A stretch of DNA of 64,000 nucleotides from Coenobita brevimanus (GCA_032717465.1 CM064665.1:25196588-25260587), one strand, 5' to 3'; shown: positions 1 through 30,706, numbered from the stretch's first letter. Program-made: numbers and translations. Notes: generated by a model not told the origin, from the letters alone.

Positions 1-232
1 TGTTCCTTTTCTTCTGGTGATAAGTTCCGGGTACTTATATATGGCAGAGCCGCAGTGATGGAATTAATATATGAATAAATAAATGTCGGCCTACAATTTG
101 CACATAATGTTTATTTGCTTAACATTAAATATGTGAATGAATACACAAATACGTCTGCAGTGTTCACAGTACGTATTCATTCATATACTTATTGTAGTAC
201 CTCAGTGTTGCCACATGTAAATGTCAAACTCA

Positions 233-592
233 TTTTTTTTTTTTTTTTTTTTTTTTTTATGTGTCCGACTCTGGGCAAAGGCTTCAGGGCCTATATCTCG
301 GGGGCAGTAGCCTATCCCAAGGCCCAGTAGTCCTCCTACACCTCCACATGTCACCACTTCGGCGCTAACACCCACCGTCCATATTGAATACATGCTAGGG
401 CTGTCTCATACAGGACTGGTGTACTGGTATTAACGGGGGTATTTTTACGACATGTCGGCGGGTCATCTGGTAGCTCAGGAAAGTCTGCTTCTATGAAATT
501 CAAATCCTTAAACTGTTCCCTGCCCCAGCCGGGATTCGAACCTGGGTCCATCAGGACTGCAGGCCGCCTCTCTACCGATTCAGCCACCGCCT
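233..592 (-). mobile_element. tRNA-derived SINE, copy 1
   Basis: On the minus strand the element starts with a tRNA-like head. Its pol III A box (TGGCTGAATCGGTAG) is the complement of 572-586 and its B box (GGTTCGAATCC) the complement of 532-542. About 250 bp of unrelated body follow, and it ends in a poly-A run seen as poly-T at 233-258. Near-identical sequence recurs at 29811-30134 and, degraded, at 28511-28949. The poly-A tail and the body identity show a retroposed SINE rather than a working tRNA gene. Confidence 0.85.
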
Positions 593-1071
593 TACAATAA
601 GGGGGCATTGCTTTTTAATGTTATTAGGGGCCCAATTTCGTTTCCTTAGCAGTCTCTCTGGTACCCACTCAGTGCCACTGAAGAATAGTCTCCCCAGTGT
701 ACTGTATTACTTTCAATAATTACTACACCCTTCACAGCGAATGGATTGCTCAAGTTATGAGAAAAATTTTCCATAACTGAGAAGAAAGTCAAAGGCACAG
801 CTATCGTGATCAGCTCTTATCTCTAAATGTAAGCCATCTGTGCACCAGTTTTACCAAAGAATGTCATCAATGCGTTAAACGATCTAGACTGTAAAAAATA
901 ATGCCACATAGATTGTAAGTAAGGACGGGAAAAAATGAGTCAGCTTAAGCATAGTTTTATCAAAGGTGAAGGTCACAGGTCAAAGTCAAAGCTATGTACT
1001 TGCAGTCAAATACATCAGTTTATTAAGGTGTAGCAAATTCTACGTGCTCTAGTGAATATACTCTGGGTATA

Positions 1072-1072
<1 letters not shown>
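593..1072. other. unassigned AT-rich stretch
   Basis: No gene-like reading frame or recognisable RNA was seen. A short 'ggtcacaggtcaaagtcaaag' type motif near 970 resembles the old repeat at 59480-60060. Confidence 0.4.

Positions 1073-1127
<55 letters not shown>
1073..1127. repeat. (TA)n microsatellite
   Basis: A pure TA tract of about 27 units. It directly abuts the 3' end of the minus-strand LINE at 1130-4040 and may be that element's simple-repeat tail or its target. Confidence 0.95.
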
Positions 1128-1129
<2 letters not shown>

Positions 1130-1359
1130 TAGGAAGAAGGAATAACTGTTCCTTCCAAGAGAAAAACAAAATACAAGAGAGAGCAAAATTCCTGATCCTA
1201 TCATTTCTAGATGCCTGGACATACTGCGTTTGAAAGACTGGAGATCATAGCTAGCAGGAAATACAGACAAAGGGAGACAGTTGCATAAATGAAGGACTGC
1301 GAGTAACGGTTAACTCTTCCATTAGAGAGATGGATAGAAAGAGAGGAAGAGTTTGCTGC

Positions 1360-2690
1360 TAGACGGGTGCCATGCGCCCGTCGTAGAGGTGGAAGAATGC
1401 ATGCAGAAAGTTCAGAGGAGCAGTGACCATTGAAGTAGCGATAGAAAAGAGATAAAGATGCAACAGTGTGGCAAAGAAACAGAGGTTGAATGGAGCCAGT
1501 AAGAGGAGGAGAGTGAATGAGACAAAAAGCCTTTGACTCCACGCTATTGAGAAGAACTGTATATGGGGAACCCCCCACACATGAGAGTTGTACTACACAC
1601 AGGGGCGAAAAAAAACCATGTATATAGTCAACAATTGTGCAGGAGTAAAGAAGCAATGGAGCTGGCTAAGCACACCTAATCTCTAGGAAGCTGATTTCAC
1701 AAGAGATATAACGTGATCTTTCCAAGATAAGTCCCGAGTAAATGAAACCCCAAGCATCTTCAAGGATGATGCAGGATTAAGCTGAATATTATTAAACATT
1801 ACTGGGTACTCCTGTGGAAGATTTTGTCGGGTTGATAGGTGTAAGAACTGAGTCTTTGATGCATTAAAAGTCAGAGATACGAGCCAAGTCAGACATTAGG
1901 CGTGTCATAGCCTCATCCCTTGTTTGCTGAAGTAACTGCTGAGATGGACGTTGCGGGAACCGAATGGAAACGTGAAGGGTGGAGTCATCAGTGTATGAGT
2001 GGATAGGGTTAGATGTACAACTTAGGTCACTGATGAATAAAAGGAAGAGAGTTGGTGGTAGGACAGTGCCCTGAGGAACACCACTGTTGATAGATCTAGG
2101 AGAAGAACGACGGCCATCTACAACAACGGCTATAGAATGGCCAGAAAGGAAGCTATAGATTAAGACACAGATAGAACGATAGAAACCGTAAGAGGGCAGT
2201 TTGGAAATTAAAGATTTATGCCAGACTCGATCGAAAGCCTTTGAGATGTCAAGTGCAATGGCTAAGCTTTCGTCAAAGTTCCGAAAGTTGGATGACCAGG
2301 AGCCTGAAAGGTAAGTGAAAAGATTGCCAGTGGAGCTTTCCTGATGGAACCCATACTGACGATCAGAAAGGAGGTTGTGATAGGAAAGATGCTTTAAAAT
2401 TTGGTTATTTAAGAATATGATTAAGAATTGACTCTAAAACTTTTGAGATACAGGATGTAAGAGCAATTGGACGATAGTTAGAGGGTTGGGAATGGTCACC
2501 CTTCTTTGGGACTGGCTGAATGAGAGCAACTTCCAGCAAGAAGGAAAAGTACAAGTTGATGGACAAAGGTGAAAGAGTTTACCTAGGCAGGGTGTAAGCA
2601 CAGAAGCACAGTTCTTGAGGGCAACATCCTATGCCTTGTTAGTACTGAGGCCTGCATTGGCAGAAAATACATCAGGTGAAGAAACTTAAA
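1360..2690 (-). pseudogene. LINE reverse transcriptase domain, frameshifted
   Basis: Translated in segments on the minus strand, this has the palm-domain signature blocks in order: LAIALDISKAFDRVWH (motif A), INSGVPQGTVL (motif B) and SYTDDSTLH (motif C, about 1981-2001). The catalytic box reads YTDD where LINEs of this group normally have YADD, a single-codon change that would be expected to harm activity. In-frame stops occur after motif C. This is a dead copy of the RT region of the 1130-4040 LINE. Confidence 0.75.
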
Positions 2691-3479
2691 TGTCAGCCAT
2701 GAGGAAGTCAGAGGGAGGAAGTGATGGAGGAACGGCACTGCAATCGCCTAAGGTGGATTTGGAGGAGAAAATCAGAGTGAAAAGATCTGCTTTATCAGTA
2801 GAAGAAATAGCTACAAAACCATCAGAGTAGAAAAGAGGAGGGAAGGATGATAAGGTAAAGTTGTTACAAAGGTTTTTGGCTAAGTACCAGAAGGAGTGGG
2901 AAGAATTTGAGTTGAGTTGACAGCATTTAGTACGGATGAAATTGTTTCTAGCAGAGCCAAGAACAGACTTAGCACAATTCCTTGCAGAAACAAAAAAGAT
3001 GTGATTCAGGGGTGAGTTGGCTCTGGTACTTTTATAGGCCCTCTCCTTGTTGCGGACAGCATTAGAACAAGTGTGATTCAACAAAGGCTTTCTTGCATTA
3101 GTCATAGGATATGAGAAAGGACTGTATGCTTCCATGCTCGAGAGAATAACCTCCGTAATGCGCAAGGCTCACTCAGATGGCTCTCGGCCATGTAAGCAAT
3201 AATCATTTCAAGGAAAATCAAGAAGTCCTGCCAGAAGGCCTCCCAATCTGCAGCTACAAAGTGCCACAGACGAAGTTACTTTGGAGGGTTCACAGGCCGA
3301 ACCGGAGCGATAGGACAGGTTATGGTAAAAAGGTTGTGATCAGAGAGGCCAAACAGAGAGAAAACATTAACAGTGTAAGCAGAAGGATTAGTTGTAAGGA
3401 AGAGGTCATGTATGTTGGAGCTCTCTCCAAGGCTGTCAGGGATACAGGTAGGGTGCTGTACAATCTGCTCTAGGTCATG

Positions 3480-4007
3480 AAGGACAGAATAGATGTAGGC
3501 TTGTTCATCAGGTGGATCAATGAAAGGAGAGGAGAGCCAAAGGTGGTGGTGAACACTGAAATCTCGTAGAATGAAGATTTCAGAGAAAGGAGAAATGGAT
3601 AGATTGTGTTTGATCGTAGAAGTAAGATAGTCGAAGAATTTTTGATAGTCAGTAGAATTAAGGGATAAGTAAACATGACAGATATATTAAGTCAGAGAAT
3701 GACAGGAAAGCTGAATTTTCAGTGTAGAGAATTCAGAAGAATCGAGTACAGGAACACGAGAGCAAGATAAATCGTTGCGTATATATATACAACAGCCACC
3801 TTTGGCTTTGAAATGATTATAGAGAGTGTAGGAGGATACAGAAAAAGGTTTGCTGTCAGTTGCCTCAGACAGCTGAGTCCCAGTTAGGAAAAGAAGATGA
3901 GGTTCAGAGGAGAAGAGGTGGTGCTCAACAGAGCAAAAGTTAGAGGAAAGGCCGTGAATGTTGCAGAAATGAAGAAGTGATTCAGACAGTGGTGCCAGGC
4001 AGCTCAT
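3480..4007 (-). pseudogene. LINE endonuclease region (partial)
   Basis: The minus-strand translation from 4007 shows NIHGLSSNF, FLTGTQL and GGCCIYIRNDL, which match the start and middle of APE-type LINE endonucleases. Beyond 3687 the frame shifts and continues with YLSPNSTD and SDHNLFTI blocks (about 3350-3600). The SDH block is the expected catalytic His motif. Several frames are needed, so it cannot make an intact enzyme. Confidence 0.65.
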
Positions 4008-4069
4008 CGGGAGAAGTGAATTTGAAGTACAGTAGTAGCTTCAACTTTTTCCACTCTTTATTTTCTCTG

Positions 4070-4915
4070 CCGTGAGAGCGCCATGGGGGCCATTAGGCTG
4101 GGCTTCTTATCCTCTTTTGGATGTGGCCGCCTCTCCCCAGGGACCGGGAGGAGAGAGGCGCCTTAGCATAAACCACAGCCACTCCTTCCTTCCTGCTTCT
4201 CTTGAGTGCTCCCTCTCGTCTCAAGTTCTTCCCCCATCTCCTCCACCTCCCCTCACGCTCCACTTTCCCCTTGCCTCTCACGCACCCTTTTAACCTTATC
4301 GCCTTCCTTTTCCTCCTATCCATTCCTCTACCTTTGCTTAATTAACTCTCTCTACTCCACTTAACAACCCCGCGTTCCTTTCCAACTAAACTCAAACTAG
4401 TCTGTTTGTTTCCCCTCCTGTCCCTCTCCCCTTGTCACCTAAGACCCCCTTTCCCTTGCCCCTGACCTTTTCTGATCTTACCTCCACCCTTCCCAATCCA
4501 TAGTCTGCCCTGCCGTCAGCATTCTTTGCCAGCCCTGCAGGTTCTACACCTTTGCTCTGTCCTTCTCTTCTCCCCTTTCTCTTCCTCGTGCCTATCTTAC
4601 CCTCCTTTCCGTTTTCCTTCTGTTCCAATCTTTCTTCTCACTACCCCTACCTTCCCTACCCCTTCCACTCTCCTTGCTCGTTGCACTCGCTGTGCCGCAG
4701 CCACTTCCACTTTCCTCACCCCTGCCTGTCCCTGCTCCTGCATTTTTTCTTTTTTTCTTTTTTCAAAGTCCTTCCCCTTGCTGGCTAATTTCCTTCAACC
4801 CCCCTCCCCCCCTCTTCTTACGCGCCGCATTCTTGCCAGCCTCACTCACAGTCCCACTCTTCCTTCCTTTGGTCGTCTCACTGTCCTTCCTCTTTTCTTC
4901 CCTTAACCCCTGCAG
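4070..4915. repeat. long C/T-rich (polypyrimidine) tract
   Basis: About 850 bp of strongly strand-biased C+T sequence (purine-rich on the minus strand). Open frames here are compositional artefacts rich in S/P/F or R/K/G. It lies directly 5' of the minus-strand LINE and could be its 5' UTR or ORF1 region, but no motif proves this. Confidence 0.55.
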
Positions 4916-4929
4916 CCTGAGGGCGCCAT

Positions 4930-5961
4930 TTATGTAATATTCTTATTATTTGTAGTATACTCAATTTTAAAACACCTCAGTTGTGAAGAAGCTAACGGGG
5001 AAAAAAGTTAGGAGTACATAGGAGTATATAGAGAGAACAGATAACAGAAAGCCAGTTGGCCCATGATGAAGTTATTTGTTGAAAAAAAAAAGATAATTCT
5101 ACTACGATCTAACCAATGTGTTAGAGAAAAAGGATAGAAGCGAGAAAGGCTCTCCCTCACCCACCACACCATCCGGGTAAACCGGCAGGAAAAGGTATGA
5201 ATAAACACCATGCCTTTTAGAAGGAACAAACGTGGAAAATTTTTAAAGAGAGTTTGACAGTTCTGTCTAGAATTACTGTAAATATAACAGTCTGGAGATG
5301 AGTAAAATGAACACAACGTCCCAAGGGCTAAGTGTACAACTTGTTCACTTGGAACTATTTAATACTCCGAATATAACTGTCCCCCAGGAAAAAAAAAAAA
5401 AATCTCAGTCCTGGACGGATTAACTACCTTCACAACGAGGACGTCCTGATGGAGTTTAATCTTCCTACCACCAAATTATCTGTATTCAGACAAGGAGGTA
5501 ACAACAATATACATTAAGCTGCAACATCAAACTGAAGGTATTATCATTTTCAATCTGAAAGCTGTGGGTAAAATGCACTGGAAGCAACAAAAACGAAAAT
5601 AAGTTAATAAATGAATTAAGAAAAATTATAAATAAATAATTAATTAAAGTGTAAGTATATGCATACATTAAGTAACGAAAAGTTGCCCTCGAACAGGAAA
5701 TCTTGTTAGAATATCTTCGTGCTATATGCAGACCATTTTATGCAACACCTTAAAGTCCCTTAAGAGTGAAAGGGTAAAGGATGGTTGTCTCTCATCCCTC
5801 AGGTTCGACTGAAGTATTGCTGGAGAGAACAAAAACTTATTATATATGACGTACTTAGGCCAAAGGAGCAACTAAGTGTATTCATTTCTCTAAATCTACT
5901 TCTTGCACTTCGTAAAGAAGCGACTCACATGACATGCAGATTATTGTTATTATTATTATTA

Positions 5962-6001
<40 letters not shown>

Positions 6002-6990
6002 TATCATACTTCCGTTGTGATTATTCTATTCCGCATAGGATAAATCTCGTATGGGGAGAGAATGATGACTGAAAGTTGTGTGTTATTCTTGCAGTCAGAA
6101 AAGTCTCACCTATTCTACATACGGCAGATTACAGGAAGAAAAATTACAGTCGAAAATACGTCATCGGAATGGAGTGATAAACCTCTGACATACGATGATA
6201 AGTCCATTTTTTTCAAACCCTTCATCTAACAATTTATTCAGTTCAGCTAGACCTCTCGAGTTAACCCTTTGATTGCAGTAAATTTTTATTGGCCGAATGA
6301 AGATTGTCTGTGTCTAATTTGAAATGAAATAAGTTGTTTATTCTCAACCAGAACGATAGCTGTGAATCATATTAGTTGCTGCAATGATGGAGGTTTTGAA
6401 GAGCCTAATGAAATACTACCTTGTTAGTCGATAAAAACGGTGGCTAATTCCCAGCCAAGCGGAATAATGGAGCTAGATGCAAGCCCTACAGATTCCATTA
6501 CTGCTGTCAGATTTTGTTTTGTTTCCAGACAGTATTATGCAAATTTGTAATGTGTTGTTAGAGTGAATGTGATAATTCTGGTGAAGTGCAGCTACATCCA
6601 GTTCACCACTGATATCTGCCTGTAGGAGTACATACATTGAAATTATAATGTAAATATAAAGTACACATTCCTACGAAGGCAGGAAAACGCTAGTTATTAA
6701 AAATTATGAGGAAATACCCAATACTCGTACTAGAGAATTATACCTATAATATATTTGGGAAGTTAGTTTATTCTACACACTATGAGGAACAAGTCATACG
6801 GTATCTAAATGTTAGAATGAAATGAATGGGAAGAGCAGGACGAGAGGGAAGCTCGAGGAAAAAATTTAGTGATGAGAAGGAAGAGTGGAGGTCCCTTTCC
6901 CGAGAACATCCCTCATATGATGCGGCGTTAGGTAACTGACAGAACGCCAAGTAACTGATAGGTTAATAGATGGACATTAATGAAACTCCT
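4930..6990. other. unassigned intergenic sequence
   Basis: AT-rich sequence with no convincing gene. It holds a short poly-A (5391-5401) and the (TTA)n tract at 5941-5999. Confidence 0.5.
5941..5999. repeat. (TTA)n microsatellite
   Basis: About 19 mostly perfect TTA units with occasional TTG and CTA variants. Confidence 0.9.
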
Positions 6991-7019
6991 TATACACCTG
7001 CCTGCCAGTTCGGACCTTT

Positions 7020-7479
7020 ATGCGTGAGACAGCCATTTGTGAAGCAGTAGCCAGACACTCAAATGTCTGGTACACCCGGCAACAGTTCCGCCTGGGCCCC
7101 CCAGTAGCGAAATATAGTAGATGTGGCAATGGGGTGTGTGTTTGGTCGTCTGTACATGCTCGAAAAATGTTCGGATCGTCAACTCTCTCAGTCCATTGTG
7201 AACGTGATTCGGCCTTTGAGTTCACTCCATAGACGGCGGTGTGTGGTTATGGGGGAGAGACGGGAGGTCAGGACGGTAGGTGGGTCGGAGTTGGGGGGGA
7301 CGAACAGCTAGGTTGTTTGTATTGGACATGATAATAGTTTTCCCAGTCATTATTGTGGATCATTTCAGGTTACTGACACTTTGTATTCCTAACAACAATA
7401 AAAAACACGAAATATATTCTTGCATTGCCACCCGTTACAATATATTCCACGATGATTGGATATCCTCCATAACTTATTA

Positions 7480-7560
<81 letters not shown>

Positions 7561-7965
7561 GTCATTAAGTAATCAGTACATAGCATTATCAGCACAGATT
7601 AAAGAGGATTTGTCTTTTAATTAAAACTGCTGACAAAGGTCGATTCACGTTCATAATGAAGTGAGTGAGTTGACGATCCGAACATTTTTCGAGCATGTAC
7701 AAACGAACAAACACACACACTATGCCACATCTACTATATCTCGCTACTGGGGGGCCCAGGCGGAACTGTTGACGGGTGTACCACTGTGTGGGAGGGGAGA
7801 GGTTAAGGGAAGAGAAAGGCTGGGGGAGATGATAGTTCCTACTCCTCCCTCTTCCATCCCCACTCTTCTCACACAGTTACCAGATAGATGAATATTGGCT
7901 ACTGCTTCGCTACCACTTGTCTGACATTTACTATTTCGAAGTGGTGAGCGAGTGTATAATGCGGG
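7020..7965. mobile_element. Foldback/TIR element with ~150-bp inverted arms
   Basis: Sequence at about 7030-7225 recurs as its reverse complement at about 7655-7925. Shared blocks include GAAGCAGTAGCCA, the CCGCCTGGGCCCCCCAGTAGCGA region, and TGCTCGAAAAATGTTCGGATCG. The right end (about 7899-7965) ends in an ATAATGCGG block resembling the terminus of the element at 9268-10303, so the two are probably one family. No transposase is visible between the arms, only a (CT)n tract. The outer termini are eroded and the exact ends uncertain. Confidence 0.6.
7486..7558. repeat. (CT)n microsatellite
   Basis: About 36 perfect CT units inside the foldback element. Confidence 0.95.
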
Positions 7966-9267
7966 ACCATCACAAGGCTCCAAGAACTAAACAGTGAGAT
8001 CAACAACAAATTTAGTACAAAGAAAATGGAAAACAGGAAGGCCTTTGTAACAACACTTTATCACTCCACAGACACCTCTAGACTCTACAAAATATTTAAC
8101 AGTATCACTAAATCACAAATATGCACTTTCAAGACCCACGGCACCATCACCTCCAACACCCAACACATCACTTCCTACAAAGAACAAGCAAACATTCTTA
8201 TAAATCACTACAAAACATATGTCGCAACACGCACAAAGTCTGAAAACAAACCTCTCAGTATAGGTCGTCCTTTTTTCTCGATCACAATGCAACCCCCTTC
8301 ACTCCAGAACAGACACTTAACATCATCAAGAAAAAGAACCCTACAAGCACAGGGCCACATGATATCAGCAACCTGCACCTAAAACATTAAGGACCACAAG
8401 GCATCCAGACCCTGACAAACATCAGCAACTACTCATATTCACACTGTAGCATTCTCAATATTTGAAAACATGGAACAGTCACCACCATATCTAAACCTAA
8501 ACCAAACAATGACTCGACACTCCTTTCTTTGTACAGACTCGTAACACTATTGAGCACACCATCCACAACAGGTGAATGCCTTATTCACAACAAAGTCATT
8601 CCCCATGTCCCCCTTACTCCTTCATGGCACGGATTCAGAACAATGCACTCTCCAAACACCTTACTGACTAATCTCACGCAACGAGCATTGAATGGCATCA
8701 ACTCCACGACACCAGCTCTGAGTACACTTCTGACAACAGATAAGTAAAGCCAGAGATGCCAACCCGCAATGCAAAGTAATCATCAAGATAATGAAAATGA
8801 ATTTGGAGTACAACACTAAATGTTGGCTTGCCAATATTTGTCTGGTAGATAAGCAAATGTTACATTCCACGGCAAGTCATCATGAACAACAAATTTCCCT
8901 AACAGAGTTCCACAGGGCTTTCTTTTCTCACCCACGCTCTTCGACCTATACATACATATTCCCATACCCTAACCACCTATAAACATTGCCTCATTATGCA
9001 GATGACATCACCATAATAACCACACACCATGCTACAGACACAGACTACACATTGCATCAGGACTACCTCAGCACACTGCAGACTTGTGTGGACAACAGGC
9101 TGAAGACTGCCCCAGCCAAATCGAGCACCACACTCAAAATCAGCAGTAAACATAGCCACAGGTACTCCCCCCACATCACACTTAACAATGTGCATGTGCC
9201 ACACACACCCTCTATTAAGATCCTTGGAGTGACATATAACACCGGACTCACTTTCAAGGGCCACGTT

Positions 9268-9807
9268 ACAGTCAGAGAAAGCTCCGCATTATCAACCAAT
9301 TACCAAATGTTCGGTCGACGAATAGTCACGAAGCAGCAGCCAGACCCCACATGTCTGGTAACTGTGCGTAGGAGGGAGGGTGGTCGGGAGTGGGAGGGTT
9401 TGGAGAATTGCTCACGTCACAGCATCAATAACCAATGATAATGCGACCGACGTATTCTCAAAGTGCAAAAGCGTTGCGTTGTTTGTATGGTATCACGCTG
9501 TTCTCTGAGTCTGTCTACATTACTGCATAATTATATATTACATGTTTACTGTCAACGGTATGCTTCTTTGCCTTCGTTATGTAATGTTCGATTGGAATGA
9601 TAGTTACAGAGACCGATCTTATTAGGACTTCCCATGTAATTCAGTCTAAAGGAAAACGAAAAGTGTGTTAATCGCTCATATATTGTTTTTTTTATAGAAT
9701 TATTATTTTTACACACTATCCTAGACTCTATGCTCGAGATAAATAATTACAAGAACAATACTGGAAGAGTTTGCTGGCTGATGTTTATAGTGAGATGACA
9801 GAGGATA

Positions 9808-9847
<40 letters not shown>

Positions 9848-10303
9848 TCATATTTATATATAATACAGTGGCCTTATTTTCGAGATACACAAAATATAAA
9901 TGTTATATCGTTATGAATATCTCCTGGGGAAACGTCTCATGTTAAAGTCGAGAAGGAAGGAAAGCATTCAGACCTCTGTCTGAACCCAGCAAACATCCAT
10001 AACTTTCCTGATAACACTAACTCTACAGACATCTATGTAATTTTTAAAATAAAATGCTAGCATAATAATGTCATCTATCCTTCCTAAATTAATCCAAACA
10101 CACCGTCCAAGTCATGCGTTGTAGACTTACACGTAATTACCAACCTATCACCAAATCCTCCTCTGCCCTCAATCTCCCGCCTCCTCCTCCTTCACACTCA
10201 CGGTTACCAGACACATGAGGTTTGACTGCCGCTTCACACTCACCCGTCTCACACCAGTGCTTCAAGAGGTGGGTAATGCGGAACTTTCCCTGACTGTACA
10301 TAA
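9268..10303. mobile_element. Non-autonomous TIR DNA transposon inserted in copy A LINE
   Basis: Copy B (62041-62090) runs straight through GGGCCATGTACATC, while copy A is split there by about 1.04 kb, so an empty site exists in the same window. The insert begins CAGTCAGAGAAAGCTCCGCA and ends in the inverted equivalent CAGTCAGGGAAAGTTCCGCA. The terminal similarity decays gradually over about 150 bp (CATGTGTCTGGTAAC block). TA flanks both sides, as for Tc1/mariner-type insertion. No transposase is encoded; the interior is AT-rich and has an (AT)n tract. Confidence 0.8.
9811..9846. repeat. (AT)n microsatellite
   Basis: About 18 AT units inside the non-autonomous TIR element. Confidence 0.9.
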
Positions 10304-11013
10304 GAGGCGGTGCGTCCCCAGACTCAATGTACGAAGGGCAGCCACAAGGACACACTTGGGGAACAAAGAGAAACGCTCTCCTTGCTTATAAACATTAGAT
10401 GAGTTATGTCCTATGCCTCCTTGGCATGGGCTCCCATCCTATCTAGTGCCTACACAACATCTTGCAGATCATACAGAACAATGCTTTATGCATCGCCACC
10501 AAAATCCCTCCCACAGGTTACTTGCAATCTGGAACAAAAGTCCTCCCTGTCAGAAACTACCTCGATATGAGGTGCACACAATTCTTTGCAGCAGCCTTCT
10601 CCAATACACAACACCCTTGTCCCTATATGAAACACACAACACACCTTGGTACATAACTCACCACACAACATTATCAAACCCTATACAACAATATCCCAAA
10701 TTCCATTATATTAGGACACTAACAATGAAAAAACACCTACCTACTGTATTCATGTGCAGGGCAATACAACACCAAGATCACAACACCATATTACAACCCA
10801 CCCATCCCTCCGAACATCCATCCCTAGGAGGTGTCCTTAAACTGAGCTGACTGAGTTCACCTGCAGTAGCTACACTCAGAGCAGGACATCACCCAACCCT
10901 CCTCAACTAATAGCTTAGATTGGAGGGCATTATTTATAGGCAGAGAAACAGACCAGGCTTCTCAGCATTTGAACAGCCAACAGAGGAGAGTGGGAAGCAG
11001 AACAGGTGTAATG

Positions 11014-29362
<18,349 letters not shown>

Positions 29363-29477
29363 TATTTGACACTGTAAATGTAAATAAAAGTGTAAGTATG
29401 AGGGATATATTACAGGGAATAGCGCTGCACTTGAAAAATAGCTGGTGGTATCTTTTGCTTTGCAGGGACTGCTGTGT

Positions 29478-30455
29478 ATGGCGGTGTGGGCGTGAGTGTG
29501 TGGCGGTGTGAGTAAGGAATGAAAAGAAGATGCAGGATGGTGTGGGCTTCAGCGTGTGTGAGTAGGGAATGAATAGGTGATGCAGGATGGACACTGGTAA
29601 CGCTGTCAGTGGTGAGGGAGTGGGTGTGTGAGTAGGGAATGAATAGGTGATGCAGGATGGACACTGGTAACGCTGCCTGTGGTGTGGGCGTCAGTGTGAA
29701 ATATGAGTAAGATGGGAATAGATGATGCAGGATAAACACTGATAACGCTGTCTGTGGTGAGGATGTGAGTGTGAGTAGGGAATGAACAAATGATGCAGGG
29801 ACAAATGATGGCGGAGGCGGTGGCTGAATCGGTAGAGAGGCGGCCTGCAGTCCTTATGAACCCAGGTTCGAATCCCAACTGGGGCATGGAACAGTTTAAG
29901 GATTTGTATTTCCTAAAAGCAGGCTTTCCTGATCTAAAAATACCCCCACTAATACCAATACACCAGTCCTGTATGAGACAGCCCTAGCATGTATTCAATA
30001 AGGATGGTGGGTGTTAGCGCCCAAGTGGTGACATGCGGAGGTGTAGGAGGACTACTGGGCCTTGGGATAGGTCACTGCCCACGAGAAATAGGCCCTGAAG
30101 CCTTTGCCCACAGTCGGACACGAAAAAAAAAAAAACACTGATAACGCTGTCTTTCGTTTGAGTGTGAGTATGAGAGTGTGAGTAGGGAATGAACAGAGAA
30201 TGCAAGATGGACACTGATAACGCTATCTGTGTTGTGGACGTAGGTGTGGCAGTGTGAGTATCATATGAATAGAAGATGCAGGATGGACACTGATAACACC
30301 GACTGTTGTGTGGAAATAAGTGTGAGAGTGTTAATAGGGAATGAAAGAATATGCAGGATACACACTGATAACGTTGTCTGTGGTAGGGGAGTGAGTGTGG
30401 CAGTGTGAGGAGGATATGAAGAGGATGCAGGATGGACACTGATAACGCTGACACA
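29478..30455. repeat. ~75-bp minisatellite, about 10 copies, upstream of exon 1
   Basis: The landmark GATGCAGGATGGACACTGATAACGCTG recurs at 70-78-bp spacing (29581, 29651, 29724, 30134, 30209, 30287, 30362, 30436). A SINE (29811-30134) is inserted within one unit. It lies just upstream of the sulfotransferase start codon, probably in a 5'-UTR intron or the promoter region. Confidence 0.85.
29811..30134 (+). mobile_element. tRNA-derived SINE, copy 2 (best preserved)
   Basis: A box TGGCTGAATCGGTAG at 29821-29835 and B box GGTTCGAATCC at 29865-29875, then a ~230-bp body and an A13 tail (30123-30135). Inserted inside a minisatellite unit; the unit resumes with CACTGATAACGCTG, so the insertion point is clear. 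Confidence 0.88.
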
Positions 30456-30608
30456 GCCGTCCTCGCAACACACGAGAAATCACCCTGTGGAGTGGAAGAC
30501 GAGCGCTACATATGTGTCCCCCTGCATGTATTATAATGGAAATTTGGCAGGTGTGCAGCACTCGAAATTGCAGGCATTAGTTATAATTGTTGATGGAATG
30601 CAGGCTTG

Positions 30609-30612
<4 letters not shown>

Positions 30613-30642
<30 letters not shown>

Positions 30643-30649
30643 CTATCAG

Positions 30650-30702
<53 letters not shown>
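30613..30702. repeat. (GT)n and (CT)n microsatellites
   Basis: GT tract at 30613-30640 and CT tract at 30651-30702. Confidence 0.95.

Positions 30703-30706
<4 letters not shown>

Larger units (their letters stand above)
1130..4040 (-). mobile_element. Decayed CR1/Jockey-like LINE (EN-RT ORF2)
   Basis: Read on the minus strand, this is one LINE ORF2 from its N-terminus (about 4007) to its C-terminus (about 1200), broken by several frameshifts and stops. In order come an endonuclease-like stretch (4007-3480), a linker with a FNHTCSNAVR-type motif (3165-2690), reverse transcriptase, and a C-terminal tail with SSELSACILPP and HLSNGRVN motifs (1500-1300). Host effect, if any, is unknown. The family call rests on motif recognition, and CR1 versus Jockey is not resolved by eye. 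Confidence 0.75.
7990..10852 (+). mobile_element. Dead I/Jockey-type LINE fragment, copy A (interrupted)
   Basis: Plus-strand translation gives RT landmarks in order: an IGPDGISNLHLKH-like block near 8350-8385, LYRLVTLL...HGFRTMHS (8535-8660), VPQG-like sequence near 8905, the catalytic box HYADDITIITTH (8989-9026), and IKILGVTYNTGLTFKGHV (9213-9265). After the insertion at 9268-10303 the C-terminal thumb/tail resumes (10410-10850). Many stops show it is inactive. Copy B at 60834-62642 is the same remnant. Clade assignment within the I/Jockey group is by motif memory only. Confidence 0.75.

Noticed and set aside
532..586. Possible tRNA gene (A and B boxes on minus strand)
   Set aside because: No proper cloverleaf closure; the same head with an identical body and poly-A recurs at 29811-30134, so it is a SINE.
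4392..4937. Overlapping frames on both strands in the 4-5 kb region
   Set aside because: Polypyrimidine composition alone produces them; no motif or start context.
29410..30454. Long minus-strand frames repeating HPASPIHSLLTH-like words
   Set aside because: The minisatellite unit is about 75 bp, a multiple of three, so stops are avoided by periodicity; interrupted by a SINE and with no domain.
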